Source of the DNA: an uncultured Draconibacterium sp.
GTDB taxonomy: Bacteria > Bacteroidota > Bacteroidia > Bacteroidales > Prolixibacteraceae
NCBI RefSeq assembly: GCF_913060805.1
Contig: NZ_CAJXTC010000006.1
Coordinates: forward strand, 124,001 to 188,000
Reading direction: 5' to 3'
DNA length: 64,000 nucleotides
The notes under the pieces: generated by a model
Told to the model about the DNA's origin: nothing
What the model saw: only the letters and a program-made list of their open reading frames with translations
Database searches by the model: none
Made by a program: the position numbers and the translations under genes
Shown: positions 9,939 through 17,828 of the stretch, one piece after another
How the letters are laid out: the number at the start of each line of letters is the position of its first letter
Position numbering within the stretch: position 1 is the stretch's first letter

Positions 9939-9983
9939 CGAAATCCCGACAGAATAGTCGGGGTCGAAGCACTTCGATACGAA
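9939..9983 (+). repeat. Vestigial duplicated 3' tail after P3, with a 15-bp hairpin insert
   Basis: CGAAATCCC (9939-9947) is followed by a 15-nt insert containing CCCGAC-agaata-GTCGGG (stem 9945-9950 with 9957-9962), then GTCGAAGCACTTCGATACGA plus A. Without the insert the segment reads R-N-P-V-E-A-L-R-Y-E, the exact end of the permeases. It differs by synonymous changes from the true end of P3, so it is not a simple recent tandem slip of P3 itself. Confidence 0.85.
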
Positions 9984-10001
9984 CAATTAAAAAAGAAAAC
10001 T

Positions 10002-12335
10002 ATGTTACGATTTAAAATAAAACTGGCATTCAGGAATTTGTTGAAGAATAAGCTGTATTCATCGCTTATTATTGGTGGGTTTGCCATTGGTTTTACAGCC
10101 TGTATTTTAATAGCCCTGTTCTACAGCGCGGAACACAATGTGGACAAACACTTTGCCCAACATGAACAGATTTACCGCCTTTATGATGCGAAGAAGAATG
10201 AATCGGGACTCGATTACAAAATCAACGCTGTAATTGCAGAGCATTACCCGGATGTTGAAAAAGCCTGTCCGCTCGGGTTCTCTTATTTCCCGATTACACT
10301 TAAAGACCCTGAAACACGAAATTACACACGCGTTGAGTACATCGTTTCCACCAATAATAACTTCTTCGATGTATTTTCAATACCCGTTTTATCCAGTTTG
10401 GAGGAAAAGCCTTTTAGTCAGCTAAATTCGGCAGTAATTACCGAGTCGGTGGCAAAAAAACTATTTGGTGATGAGAACCCGCTGGGTAGAACAATTAAAG
10501 AAGAATTCTTTACGGCAACGGTTACCGCAGTTATGCAGGATCTGCCGGATAATTCGAGTTTTAAAGCCGAATTACTGCTCAATAGCGAGAATGAAGAGTA
10601 TCAGATGGCACAAGCGTGCAATAACGGCGTTTGTATATTTCCCGTCGAGCACTTTCTTCTGTTAAAAAATGAAATCGATTCTTATGATTTCTCAACAAAG
10701 ATGAATGCCTCCATCGGGCAATTTAATACCACTACCGATAGCCTGGCCCTGCAAAGTTTATCCGATATTTATCTTTCTCCGACAAAATTGGGTTGGACCG
10801 ATGAGCATACCAAAGGCAATTCAAAAATGCTGTACATTTTTATGGCAATTGCTATTCTGATTATTCTCCTTTCCAGCATTAATTACCTCAATTACACGGT
10901 TTCAATGCAGTATGCAAAAATGAAAGAAATTGGCATCAACAAAACCAATGGTGCCGGGAAACCACATTTGCTCATCGATTCGCTGATTGAAGTTACCTTA
11001 GGAATTTTAATTGCGCTGACTATTTCAGTGGTGTTGGTGTCGCTGCTTTTACCGTCAACCGGAACCTTATTTGGAAGAGAAATCCATCTTGCCGATGTTA
11101 ATCTGCAACATTTGCTGCCAGTTGTTGTGGGTACCATTGTCGGCATTATTTTTCTGAACAGTTTAGCGCCTATTTATATTTTATCGCAGTTTAATATTAC
11201 CGATTTTTTGCAGGGAGGACGGAGGAGAAATGGTAAGCAGTTAGGTAAACAGCTAATGCTTACTTTTCAGTTAACGGTTTCCATTGCCCTGATTGCGGTT
11301 GTGATGCTGATTTTTAAACAGCTACAATACGTAAAACATTATGATCTAGGTTTTAACGAAGAACATCTGTTGAGGCTTGAACTTCCGTGGCTGAGCAAAA
11401 ATCAGACAGCATTACGAAATGAGTTCAGCAATCTTCCTTTTGTGGCAGGTAGCGCTTTGAGTAACGGTTATCCCGGGCACATTAATATGAGCATGGGAAG
11501 TGGGGTACAAGACGATGAATTTATGGTGGAATGTATTTACGTAACGGAAAATTTCCTGGAAACGATGGGCGTTCAGCTACTTGATGGGCGAAACTTTTTG
11601 GCGGGCGATAAAGGGAAGGCCTGTTTAATGAATGAAGCTGCAATAAAACGTTATGGTTGGGAAAATATTGATGGCAAAAAATTTAACAATGGAAGAGAAG
11701 GCGGCTACAATTTAGTGGGGACCGTGAATAACTTTAACGTGGAATCACTGCATTCTTCGCTAAGTCCGGTTGCTTTGATTTATGAATCCGACCGCGAGTA
11801 TAATACGCTTTCATTGCGACTGATTCCCGGAAACGTTGGACAGCAAATTAGTGAACTTCGGAAAGTTTGGGGGCGCCTGTTACCGGACGATCCCATGGAA
11901 TTTACTTTCTACGACGACCAGTTTCAGGCCATGTATGTAAAAGAAGATAAGTTGGCCAAATCCATTACTTTCTTTTCAATAATTGCAATCGTACTTACCT
12001 GCATGGGAATTCTTGGCCAGATTTTCCTGATCAGTCTGAACCGGACCAAAGAAATTGGTGTGCGCAAAGTGAATGGAGCAACCGTTTCTGAAATTCTGAT
12101 TTTACTGAATAAAGACTTTGTGATTTGGGTAGTTGTGGCTTTAATTATTGCCTCTCCAATTGCGTACTACGCCATGAATAAATGGCTCGAAAACTTTGCT
12201 TACAAAACCACGTTAAGCTGGTGGATTTTTGCGCTTTCAGGAGTACTGGCTTTGGGAATTGCACTGCTTACAGTTAGTTGGCAAAGTTGGCGGGCAGCTA
12301 CGCGAAATCCTGTTGAAGCACTTCGGTACGAGTAA
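10002..12335 (+). CDS. MacB/FtsX-type ABC permease P4
   Basis: A 777-aa permease of the array. TM1 lies in SSLIIGGFAIGFTACILIALF, followed by HNVDKHFAQHEQIYRLY. The mid-protein membrane block includes KMKEIGINKTNGAGKPH, the first FtsX-half version of the KEIG-RK-NGA loop. The C-terminal half ends with KEIGVRKVNGATVSEIL, MNKWLENFAYKTTLSWWIF and NPVEALRYE. Over the last 53 residues it differs from P5 by a single residue (Ser for Ala), although their first halves are only distantly alike by eye. It starts 63 bp after P3, with the P3 tail remnant in the gap; P5 begins 30 bp after its stop. Confidence 0.92.
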   Translation: MLRFKIKLAFRNLLKNKLYSSLIIGGFAIGFTACILIALFYSAEHNVDKHFAQHEQIYRLYDAKKNESGLDYKINAVIAEHYPDVEKACPLGFSYFPITLKDPETRNYTRVEYIVSTNNNFFDVFSIPVLSSLEEKPFSQLNSAVITESVAKKLFGDENPLGRTIKEEFFTATVTAVMQDLPDNSSFKAELLLNSENEEYQMAQACNNGVCIFPVEHFLLLKNEIDSYDFSTKMNASIGQFNTTTDSLALQSLSDIYLSPTKLGWTDEHTKGNSKMLYIFMAIAILIILLSSINYLNYTVSMQYAKMKEIGINKTNGAGKPHLLIDSLIEVTLGILIALTISVVLVSLLLPSTGTLFGREIHLADVNLQHLLPVVVGTIVGIIFLNSLAPIYILSQFNITDFLQGGRRRNGKQLGKQLMLTFQLTVSIALIAVVMLIFKQLQYVKHYDLGFNEEHLLRLELPWLSKNQTALRNEFSNLPFVAGSALSNGYPGHINMSMGSGVQDDEFMVECIYVTENFLETMGVQLLDGRNFLAGDKGKACLMNEAAIKRYGWENIDGKKFNNGREGGYNLVGTVNNFNVESLHSSLSPVALIYESDREYNTLSLRLIPGNVGQQISELRKVWGRLLPDDPMEFTFYDDQFQAMYVKEDKLAKSITFFSIIAIVLTCMGILGQIFLISLNRTKEIGVRKVNGATVSEILILLNKDFVIWVVVALIIASPIAYYAMNKWLENFAYKTTLSWWIFALSGVLALGIALLTVSWQSWRAATRNPVEALRYE

Positions 12336-12365
12336 ATTAGAATTAAACTGTAAAAACGTTCGTCG

Positions 12366-14669
12366 ATGTACACAATCCTAAAATCTTACTTTCGAAATTT
12401 TAAAAAGCAAAAGCTGATATACAGTATAACAATCGGTGGTTTTGCAGTTAGTTTGGCTGTTTTGGTGCTAATTGTATCATTTATCATCGAGGAAAAAAGT
12501 GTTGATAAGCATTACCCGCATATCGACAATATGTACCGGATAAAACAGTCCGATGAGAATCTGCAAATACCCAAACGGATTTACGAAGAAGTAATGGCAC
12601 TTGCTCCCGAAATTGAAAACATGTGTATTCTCAATCGAAATGGTGTGTTGTACAATTACAACGATAAAAAAGATTGGACTACAGCACTGGCAACAGATGA
12701 AAATTTTTTGGATGTATTTTCAGTTGATATTGTTAAAGGACAAAAGGAGGATTTGTTTTTAGCAAAATCTGACGTGCTGATAACCGAAGAATTTGCCCAA
12801 AAAGTGTTTGGTGAGAAAAACCCGATAGGTGAAATTATAGAATTTGGTGATATGGAAGAGAAAGCGGTTAAGGCAGTAATCGCAACTCCCCTAAAAACAA
12901 GTTCATTAAAGTATGATGTCGTTTTTAATCTCGAACAAAATATTTGGAAATCTTACAGGGGATATAATGAGGAGAAATACTACTTGTATGATATGGTTTT
13001 CTATTTAAATCAAGCAGCAACTCCATCGGAAACTGAAAGTAAAATAAAAGATATCCTAAAATCATACGAGGGCTATGAACAAGCAGAGTTGATGATTCAA
13101 CCATTTAAGGAAATTTATTTCGATAAGAGCAGGGGTGATAGTTATGTACATGCTAATGTAAATATGATCAAGTTGTTAGCAATAATCGCAATAATAATAC
13201 TTGTGCTGGCAATATTCAACTATATAAATCTAAGCACAGCATTTAATAACGAGCGTTTTAAAGAAATATGTATTCGGAAAACATCAGGGGCAAGAACCAA
13301 AACCATCTTTTACCAGTTTGTAGGTGAGTCTTATATTGCTTTTTTAGTAGCCTTAATTTTATCGCTGGTAATTGCGAGCGTGTTGAGCCCAATTTTTGAA
13401 GAGTTGTTCAACCGCAAAATAGATCTTTTTGAAGCATTAAAACAACCTTCAGTCTTACTGGCCGTAGCCATCATTTTTCTTGTTATTGGTTTGATTTCAG
13501 GACTAATTCCTGCTTTGGTAGCTGCAAAGTTTAATCCGGTTGATTTGTTGCAGCGTAATATAAAGCTTAAAAATTCAGGTTTTCGGGGAGTTTATAATAC
13601 AATTCAAATTTCGGTAACTGTAGCTTTAATTATTTGTTTACTCACAATTAATAAGCAAATAAGGTATGTAAAAACAAAAGATGTTGGTTTCGAGAAAGAG
13701 CTTCTGCTTGAAATTGGTTTGCAGGGAAAGGCCCGTGGAAAAGCAGATATCATTAAGGAAAAGCTTTTAAATAATCCACAAATTATTAACGTTTCCGGTA
13801 CACACGGATTACCTTTTAGCATATATAGTTATGGATCAGGAAGCTGGATCAGCGATAGCGTGGAGTATGAAATTGATGAACTGGTGAGTATGAATACTGA
13901 TACTTCTTTTCTTTCAACCTTTGGAGTTAATTTGGTTATGGGGCGTAATTTTCGTGTTACCGACAAAGAAGCTTGCATTATAAACAAAAAAACTTACGAT
14001 TATCTGCAAATGAACACGATTGAAGGACAGGAAATTTGGGGTAAAAAAATTGTGGGTGTTGTTGAGGACTTTCATTTTAAGAATATGCATGAAGAGTTAG
14101 GTTACCTTCAAATGAATTATGTGCCGGATGAAGTTAGTCACCTTAATATTCGGATTGCAGGGAACAATTTGCAAGCAACATTAATGGATATTCAAAACAC
14201 ATTAAAGGAGTTTGAACCATCAATGACTAATAACCCCAGGTTTTACGACGATTGGATTAACACCATGTACCAGAAAGAAGAGCAACAGGCTAAGGCGATA
14301 AAAATCTACTCTCTAATGGCGCTGTTTTTATCGTGCCTGGGATTGCTGGGTATGGCCGAGTTTGCATCGGTAAAACGCACAAAAGAGATAGGCATCCGAA
14401 AAGTAAATGGCGCCAAAGTTTCCGAAATCCTTTCTATGCTGAATAAAGACTTTATAAGATGGGTGGTAATTGCCTTTGTGATTGCAACACCCGTTGCCTA
14501 CTACGCCATGAATAAATGGCTCGAAAACTTCGCTTACAAAACGACACTAAGCTGGTGGATTTTTGCACTGGCCGGCGTGCTGGCTTTGGGAATTGCTCTG
14601 CTAACTGTTAGCTGGCAAAGCTGGCGGGCGGCTACACGAAATCCTGTAGAGGCACTCAGATATGAGTAA
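12366..14669 (+). CDS. MacB/FtsX-type ABC permease P5
   Basis: A 767-aa permease, the shortest of the array. It starts MYTILKSYFRNFKKQKLIYS, with TM1 in ITIGGFAVSLAVLVLIVSFI and the motif SVDKHYPHIDNMYRIK. The first periplasmic domain is shorter than in its neighbours. Much of the first two thirds is visibly more AT-rich than P1 or P10, whereas the shared C-terminal block returns to the codon style of the neighbours. That contrast fits replacement of the 3' end by recombination (inference). It ends KEIGIRKVNGAKVSEILSML ... MNKWLENFAYKTTLSWWIF ... NPVEALRYE. A duplicated tail follows the stop. Confidence 0.92.
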   Translation: MYTILKSYFRNFKKQKLIYSITIGGFAVSLAVLVLIVSFIIEEKSVDKHYPHIDNMYRIKQSDENLQIPKRIYEEVMALAPEIENMCILNRNGVLYNYNDKKDWTTALATDENFLDVFSVDIVKGQKEDLFLAKSDVLITEEFAQKVFGEKNPIGEIIEFGDMEEKAVKAVIATPLKTSSLKYDVVFNLEQNIWKSYRGYNEEKYYLYDMVFYLNQAATPSETESKIKDILKSYEGYEQAELMIQPFKEIYFDKSRGDSYVHANVNMIKLLAIIAIIILVLAIFNYINLSTAFNNERFKEICIRKTSGARTKTIFYQFVGESYIAFLVALILSLVIASVLSPIFEELFNRKIDLFEALKQPSVLLAVAIIFLVIGLISGLIPALVAAKFNPVDLLQRNIKLKNSGFRGVYNTIQISVTVALIICLLTINKQIRYVKTKDVGFEKELLLEIGLQGKARGKADIIKEKLLNNPQIINVSGTHGLPFSIYSYGSGSWISDSVEYEIDELVSMNTDTSFLSTFGVNLVMGRNFRVTDKEACIINKKTYDYLQMNTIEGQEIWGKKIVGVVEDFHFKNMHEELGYLQMNYVPDEVSHLNIRIAGNNLQATLMDIQNTLKEFEPSMTNNPRFYDDWINTMYQKEEQQAKAIKIYSLMALFLSCLGLLGMAEFASVKRTKEIGIRKVNGAKVSEILSMLNKDFIRWVVIAFVIATPVAYYAMNKWLENFAYKTTLSWWIFALAGVLALGIALLTVSWQSWRAATRNPVEALRYE

Positions 14670-14703
14670 CGAAATCCCGATCGAAGCATTACGGTATGAG
14701 TAA
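14670..14703 (+). repeat. Vestigial duplicated 3' tail after P5
   Basis: CGAAATCCCG is followed by one extra A and then TCGAAGCATTACGGTATGAG with a TAA stop (14701-14703). Dropping the extra A gives R-N-P-V-E-A-L-R-Y-E-stop. The copy keeps its own stop codon, and its codons differ from those of the real P5 end (GCATTACGG here, GCACTCAGA in P5). It is therefore a tail from another array member or an older P5 tail. Confidence 0.88.
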
Positions 14704-14754
14704 TACAAAGTGGATCAAGGAAATTAGTAAGTTTAATATATTGAAAGATAAAAT

Positions 14755-17157
14755 ATGCTACTTTTTCTTCGTTTATTTCTCCGAAATATAAAGAACAAAC
14801 CTCGGTTGTTTTTTATAAATATTACCAGTTTTTCTATTGGAATAACAGCTGTCATGTTTATTTTTCTTTTTGTAGTAAAAGAGTTTAATTCCGATACATT
14901 TCATTCTAAACACAAAAATATATATCGGGTTTTAATAAGTAGGGTAAATGCTCCTACAAAGATGTCATCCACGTCTTTTCCCATGGGCGACTTATTAAAA
15001 AATAATTACAGCGAAATAGAGCGTTATACACAATACATTGAGGGAGCGTATTATTTAGTGCATATTGAAGAGAATCATTTTAAAAATCAAAAAGTGAGCT
15101 TTGTTGATTCCTCATTTTTTCAAATCTTCGATTTCAAACTAAAAAGTGGCGACTATCATCAGTTATTTAGTAATCCAAATACGGCATTAATCGATTCAGA
15201 AACTGCTAAACGATATTTTAATACCACCAATGTTTTAGGTAGGAACATTGAGATTGAAGTGCCGGGAATAGAAGAGAAGCAATTACTCACTATTGTTGGT
15301 GTTTTAAAAAATTACCCCGAAGAGTCAACGCTTCAGCCTAAAATAGTCACCGATATTGGTGTTATAAAAAGAAAATATGCCGACGATTACTTTACTTCGT
15401 CTCCGCAGCTCTTTTTGTATATCCCGGGGAAAAGGAATATCACGGAACTATCAAAAGAATTAGCTGCAACCTATTTCAGCAAAGAAAACGAGTTCAGAAC
15501 CAGGAAAGCTCCGGTTGATGTAAACCGATTGAGTTTACAGAAATTGAGTTCCATATATTTACATTCAACAGATGTTGAGGATAACCTTCCTAAGGGAGAT
15601 TTTAAACTGCTGTGGATATTAACAGGAATAAGTATTTTACTGCTGGTCATAATTTTCGCCAATTACATTATCCTGAACATTGGACTGGGAATAAAAAATC
15701 AAAAACAAAATCAGATCAATCAGATTCTGGGGGCAAACTCCGGTTGGTTGAGGAAAAAATATATTTCAGAATCTGTTTTTTATGTCATTATTGTCTTTTT
15801 TCTGGCACTTTTTTTAATACCGCTTGCACAAAAAATAGTGGCTTATTCTTCTGAATATCATTATTCACTTTTTTCAAAATCGGATCTCAATATTCTGGGT
15901 ATATTTTTCTTCGGATTGATTCTGTTGGGAGTTTTTAGTGGATGGATACAATATATTGGTTTAACATATCGAAAAAAAGCCCAACCTGAGTTGATAAAAT
16001 TTAAGAATCAGCAGGCATTGTTCAAATATCTTGCTCCTTCCCAGTTATTTGTGTTCATCGTGCTTCTTACAGCTTTGTTTGTTTGTTATAGGCAGGTACA
16101 GTTTATTCATGATCAGGATTTGGGTTTTGATACTGAAAATACCATAACTGTAAACATAAATAATGGTCATGATAGTGACCTATTTGTAGAAGAATGTAGA
16201 AAGCTTGCATGTGTAGAAAACTTTTCTGTTGGGCACACGCTTTTTCAGCCAACGCCCTATTTGAACGATGTAACAATTGATGAAACCCTGAATACAGTAG
16301 GTTCTCAGACTGTTTTTGGAGATCAAAACTATATTGAAACATATGATATTGAACTTCTTGCAGGAACAAATATTAATGGAGACGACTTTCCTTTAATTGC
16401 TGATTACTACAACTATTCGAGAAAAAGGGGAATAATCGAAATCCTGGTAAACGAAGAATTTGTCAGGAAGTCGGGATTGAAAGATCCTTTGGGGGAAATA
16501 GTAACAATTGAACACAACGGAACTTGTAAAGGCAGGATAACAGGAATAGTTAAAGATGTTAAGAATTTGCCGTTTTATGAGTCGGTTACTCCTATGGTAA
16601 TTGGATTCGGTTTTAGCCATTCTCCATCTGTTATTGTTCGTGTAAAGAAGGGGCAGATAGAAGACTTTCGAATCGAAGTAAATCGTTTTTTAAAACGATT
16701 GGGTAAGGAGTCTTATTTCGGATACGGTACACTGAGTTACAATTTTGAAAATTGGTATGAAAAAGAAACGACGCTAAAAAATTTATTAATGTTGTTCTCG
16801 GTTGTTACGCTTGTTATACTCGTACTTGGTTTAGTAGGAGTTAGTCTGTTTATTACTCAAATAAAAACCAAAGAAATAGGTATCCGAAAAGTAAACGGTG
16901 CCAAAGTTTCGGAAATCCTTTCGATGCTGAATAAAGACTTTATAAAATGGGTAGCAATTGCATTTGTAATTGCAACACCCGTTGCGTACTACGCCATGAA
17001 TAAATGGCTCGAAAACTTCGCCTATAAAACCAATCTCAGCTGGTGGATATTTGCATTGGCCGGAGTGCTGGCTTTGGGAATTGCATTGTTAACCGTGAGC
17101 TGGCAAAGCTGGCGAGCTGCTACGAGAAATCCTGTAGAAGCACTTCGGTACGAATAG
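14755..17157 (+). CDS. MacB/FtsX-type ABC permease P6
   Basis: An 800-aa permease. The N-terminus MLLFLRLFLRNIKNKPRLFF leads to TM1, and the motif NSDTFHSKHKNIYRVL follows. Most of the gene is AT-rich and its middle is the least like the others (for example KNQKQNQINQILGANSGWLR in the first FtsX loop). The last ~100 residues nonetheless nearly match P5: KEIGIRKVNGAKVSEILSML, LNKDFIKWVAIAFVIATPVA, then MNKWLENFAYKTNLSWWIF and NPVEALRYE. Over the final 53 residues it differs from P5 only by Asn for Thr. The stop TAG is immediately followed by REP-like hairpins and the Y1 transposase gene, which interrupts the array here. Confidence 0.92.
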   Translation: MLLFLRLFLRNIKNKPRLFFINITSFSIGITAVMFIFLFVVKEFNSDTFHSKHKNIYRVLISRVNAPTKMSSTSFPMGDLLKNNYSEIERYTQYIEGAYYLVHIEENHFKNQKVSFVDSSFFQIFDFKLKSGDYHQLFSNPNTALIDSETAKRYFNTTNVLGRNIEIEVPGIEEKQLLTIVGVLKNYPEESTLQPKIVTDIGVIKRKYADDYFTSSPQLFLYIPGKRNITELSKELAATYFSKENEFRTRKAPVDVNRLSLQKLSSIYLHSTDVEDNLPKGDFKLLWILTGISILLLVIIFANYIILNIGLGIKNQKQNQINQILGANSGWLRKKYISESVFYVIIVFFLALFLIPLAQKIVAYSSEYHYSLFSKSDLNILGIFFFGLILLGVFSGWIQYIGLTYRKKAQPELIKFKNQQALFKYLAPSQLFVFIVLLTALFVCYRQVQFIHDQDLGFDTENTITVNINNGHDSDLFVEECRKLACVENFSVGHTLFQPTPYLNDVTIDETLNTVGSQTVFGDQNYIETYDIELLAGTNINGDDFPLIADYYNYSRKRGIIEILVNEEFVRKSGLKDPLGEIVTIEHNGTCKGRITGIVKDVKNLPFYESVTPMVIGFGFSHSPSVIVRVKKGQIEDFRIEVNRFLKRLGKESYFGYGTLSYNFENWYEKETTLKNLLMLFSVVTLVILVLGLVGVSLFITQIKTKEIGIRKVNGAKVSEILSMLNKDFIKWVAIAFVIATPVAYYAMNKWLENFAYKTNLSWWIFALAGVLALGIALLTVSWQSWRAATRNPVEALRYE

Positions 17158-17239
17158 AAGTCGCGTAGCGACGATATTATGGTAGAAATGAGATTTATCT
17201 CATCGAAGAAATCGCATAGCGATGATGTTTTGGTTAGAA
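17157..17239 (+). repeat. Two REP-like hairpin repeats upstream of the Y1 transposase
   Basis: Two related ~31-bp units (17157-17187 and 17208-17239), 51 bp apart, each have a hairpin and a conserved tail. The hairpins are GTCGC-gta-GCGAC (17160-17172) and ATCGC-ata-GCGAT (17211-17223); the tails read GATATTATGGTAGAA and GATGTTTTGGTTAGAA. The spacer is itself palindromic (ATGAGA...TCTCAT). A hairpin plus fixed tail is the form expected for REP elements handled by a REP-associated transposase. Confidence 0.8.
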
Positions 17240-17267
17240 TAACAATTACGAATAAAAATAAATAACA

Positions 17268-17729
17268 ATGGCAAATACCTATACCCAAATGAATATACAT
17301 GCCGTGTTTTCGGTAAAAGGGAGAGGTAATTTTATTTCAGAAAAATGGCGGGATGAATTGTTCCGATACATGGCAGGAACATTAAAGGAAACCAAAAATT
17401 ATTCGCTGGCGGTAGGTGGTTACAAAGATCACATTCACATATTTTTTGAATTACACCCAACAATTTCTGTTTCCGATGTTTTGAAGAATGCAAAAGCCAA
17501 ATCATCGAAATGGATAAATGAAAAAGGATTTGTTGCCGGTAAGTTTGAATGGCAGGCTGGCTATGGAGCGTTTTCCTATTCTCGTTCTCAACGGAACAGA
17601 GTTATTCAATACATCATGAAACAAGAAGAACATCATCGGAAAGGTTCATTTAAAGATGAATATCTAACGTTGTTGAGAAGGAATGAAATAAAATATGAAG
17701 ATGCATATTTGTTCGAATTTTACGAATGA
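17268..17729 (+). CDS. IS200-like Y1 transposase (REP-associated, HUH type)
   Basis: A 153-aa single-domain protein of the Y1_Tnp (transposase_17) family, which cuts and rejoins single-stranded DNA at hairpins. The HUH metal motif is His55-Ile-His57 (KDHIHIFF), and the candidate nucleophile is Tyr115 in VIQYIMKQEEHH. The segments KFEWQAGYGAFSYSRSQ and the ending DAYLFEFYE are typical of the Bacteroidota group of these proteins. The gene is intact. No tnpB accompanies it, and the flanking hairpin repeats favour a REP-associated transposase (RAYT) over a classical IS200. It lies between permeases P6 and P7, so it probably arrived in, or reshaped, the array. Confidence 0.92.
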   Translation: MANTYTQMNIHAVFSVKGRGNFISEKWRDELFRYMAGTLKETKNYSLAVGGYKDHIHIFFELHPTISVSDVLKNAKAKSSKWINEKGFVAGKFEWQAGYGAFSYSRSQRNRVIQYIMKQEEHHRKGSFKDEYLTLLRRNEIKYEDAYLFEFYE

Positions 17730-17744
17730 GGAAGCGATAACACC

Positions 17745-17797
17745 GTCCCTATGGGACTTTTGCCAATGCTGCATTTTCTTTGCTACCATAACATCGT
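17745..17797. repeat. Right-side hairpin and inverted repeat of the Y1 element
   Basis: GTCCC-tat-GGGAC (17745-17757) forms a hairpin just after the transposase stop. Bases 17783-17797 (CTACCATAACATCGT) are the reverse complement of the tail ACGATATTATGGTAG at 17170-17184, with one mismatch. The transposase is thus bracketed by inverted REP tails at about 17157 and 17797, which gives likely limits for the element. Confidence 0.75.
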
Positions 17798-17828
17798 ACC
17801 GCTGGCACTTAACAAAACTTAATTAACC

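Noticed and set aside
9936-9983. Stop-codon readthrough of P3 into its duplicated tail
   Set aside because: The tail after P3 is in frame beyond TGA, but the tails after P5 and P7 are out of frame or stop at once, so readthrough is not a common mechanism.
17157-17239. CRISPR-like direct repeats
   Set aside because: Only two imperfect units with a palindromic spacer and no cas genes; hairpin plus tail next to a Y1 transposase fits REP elements.
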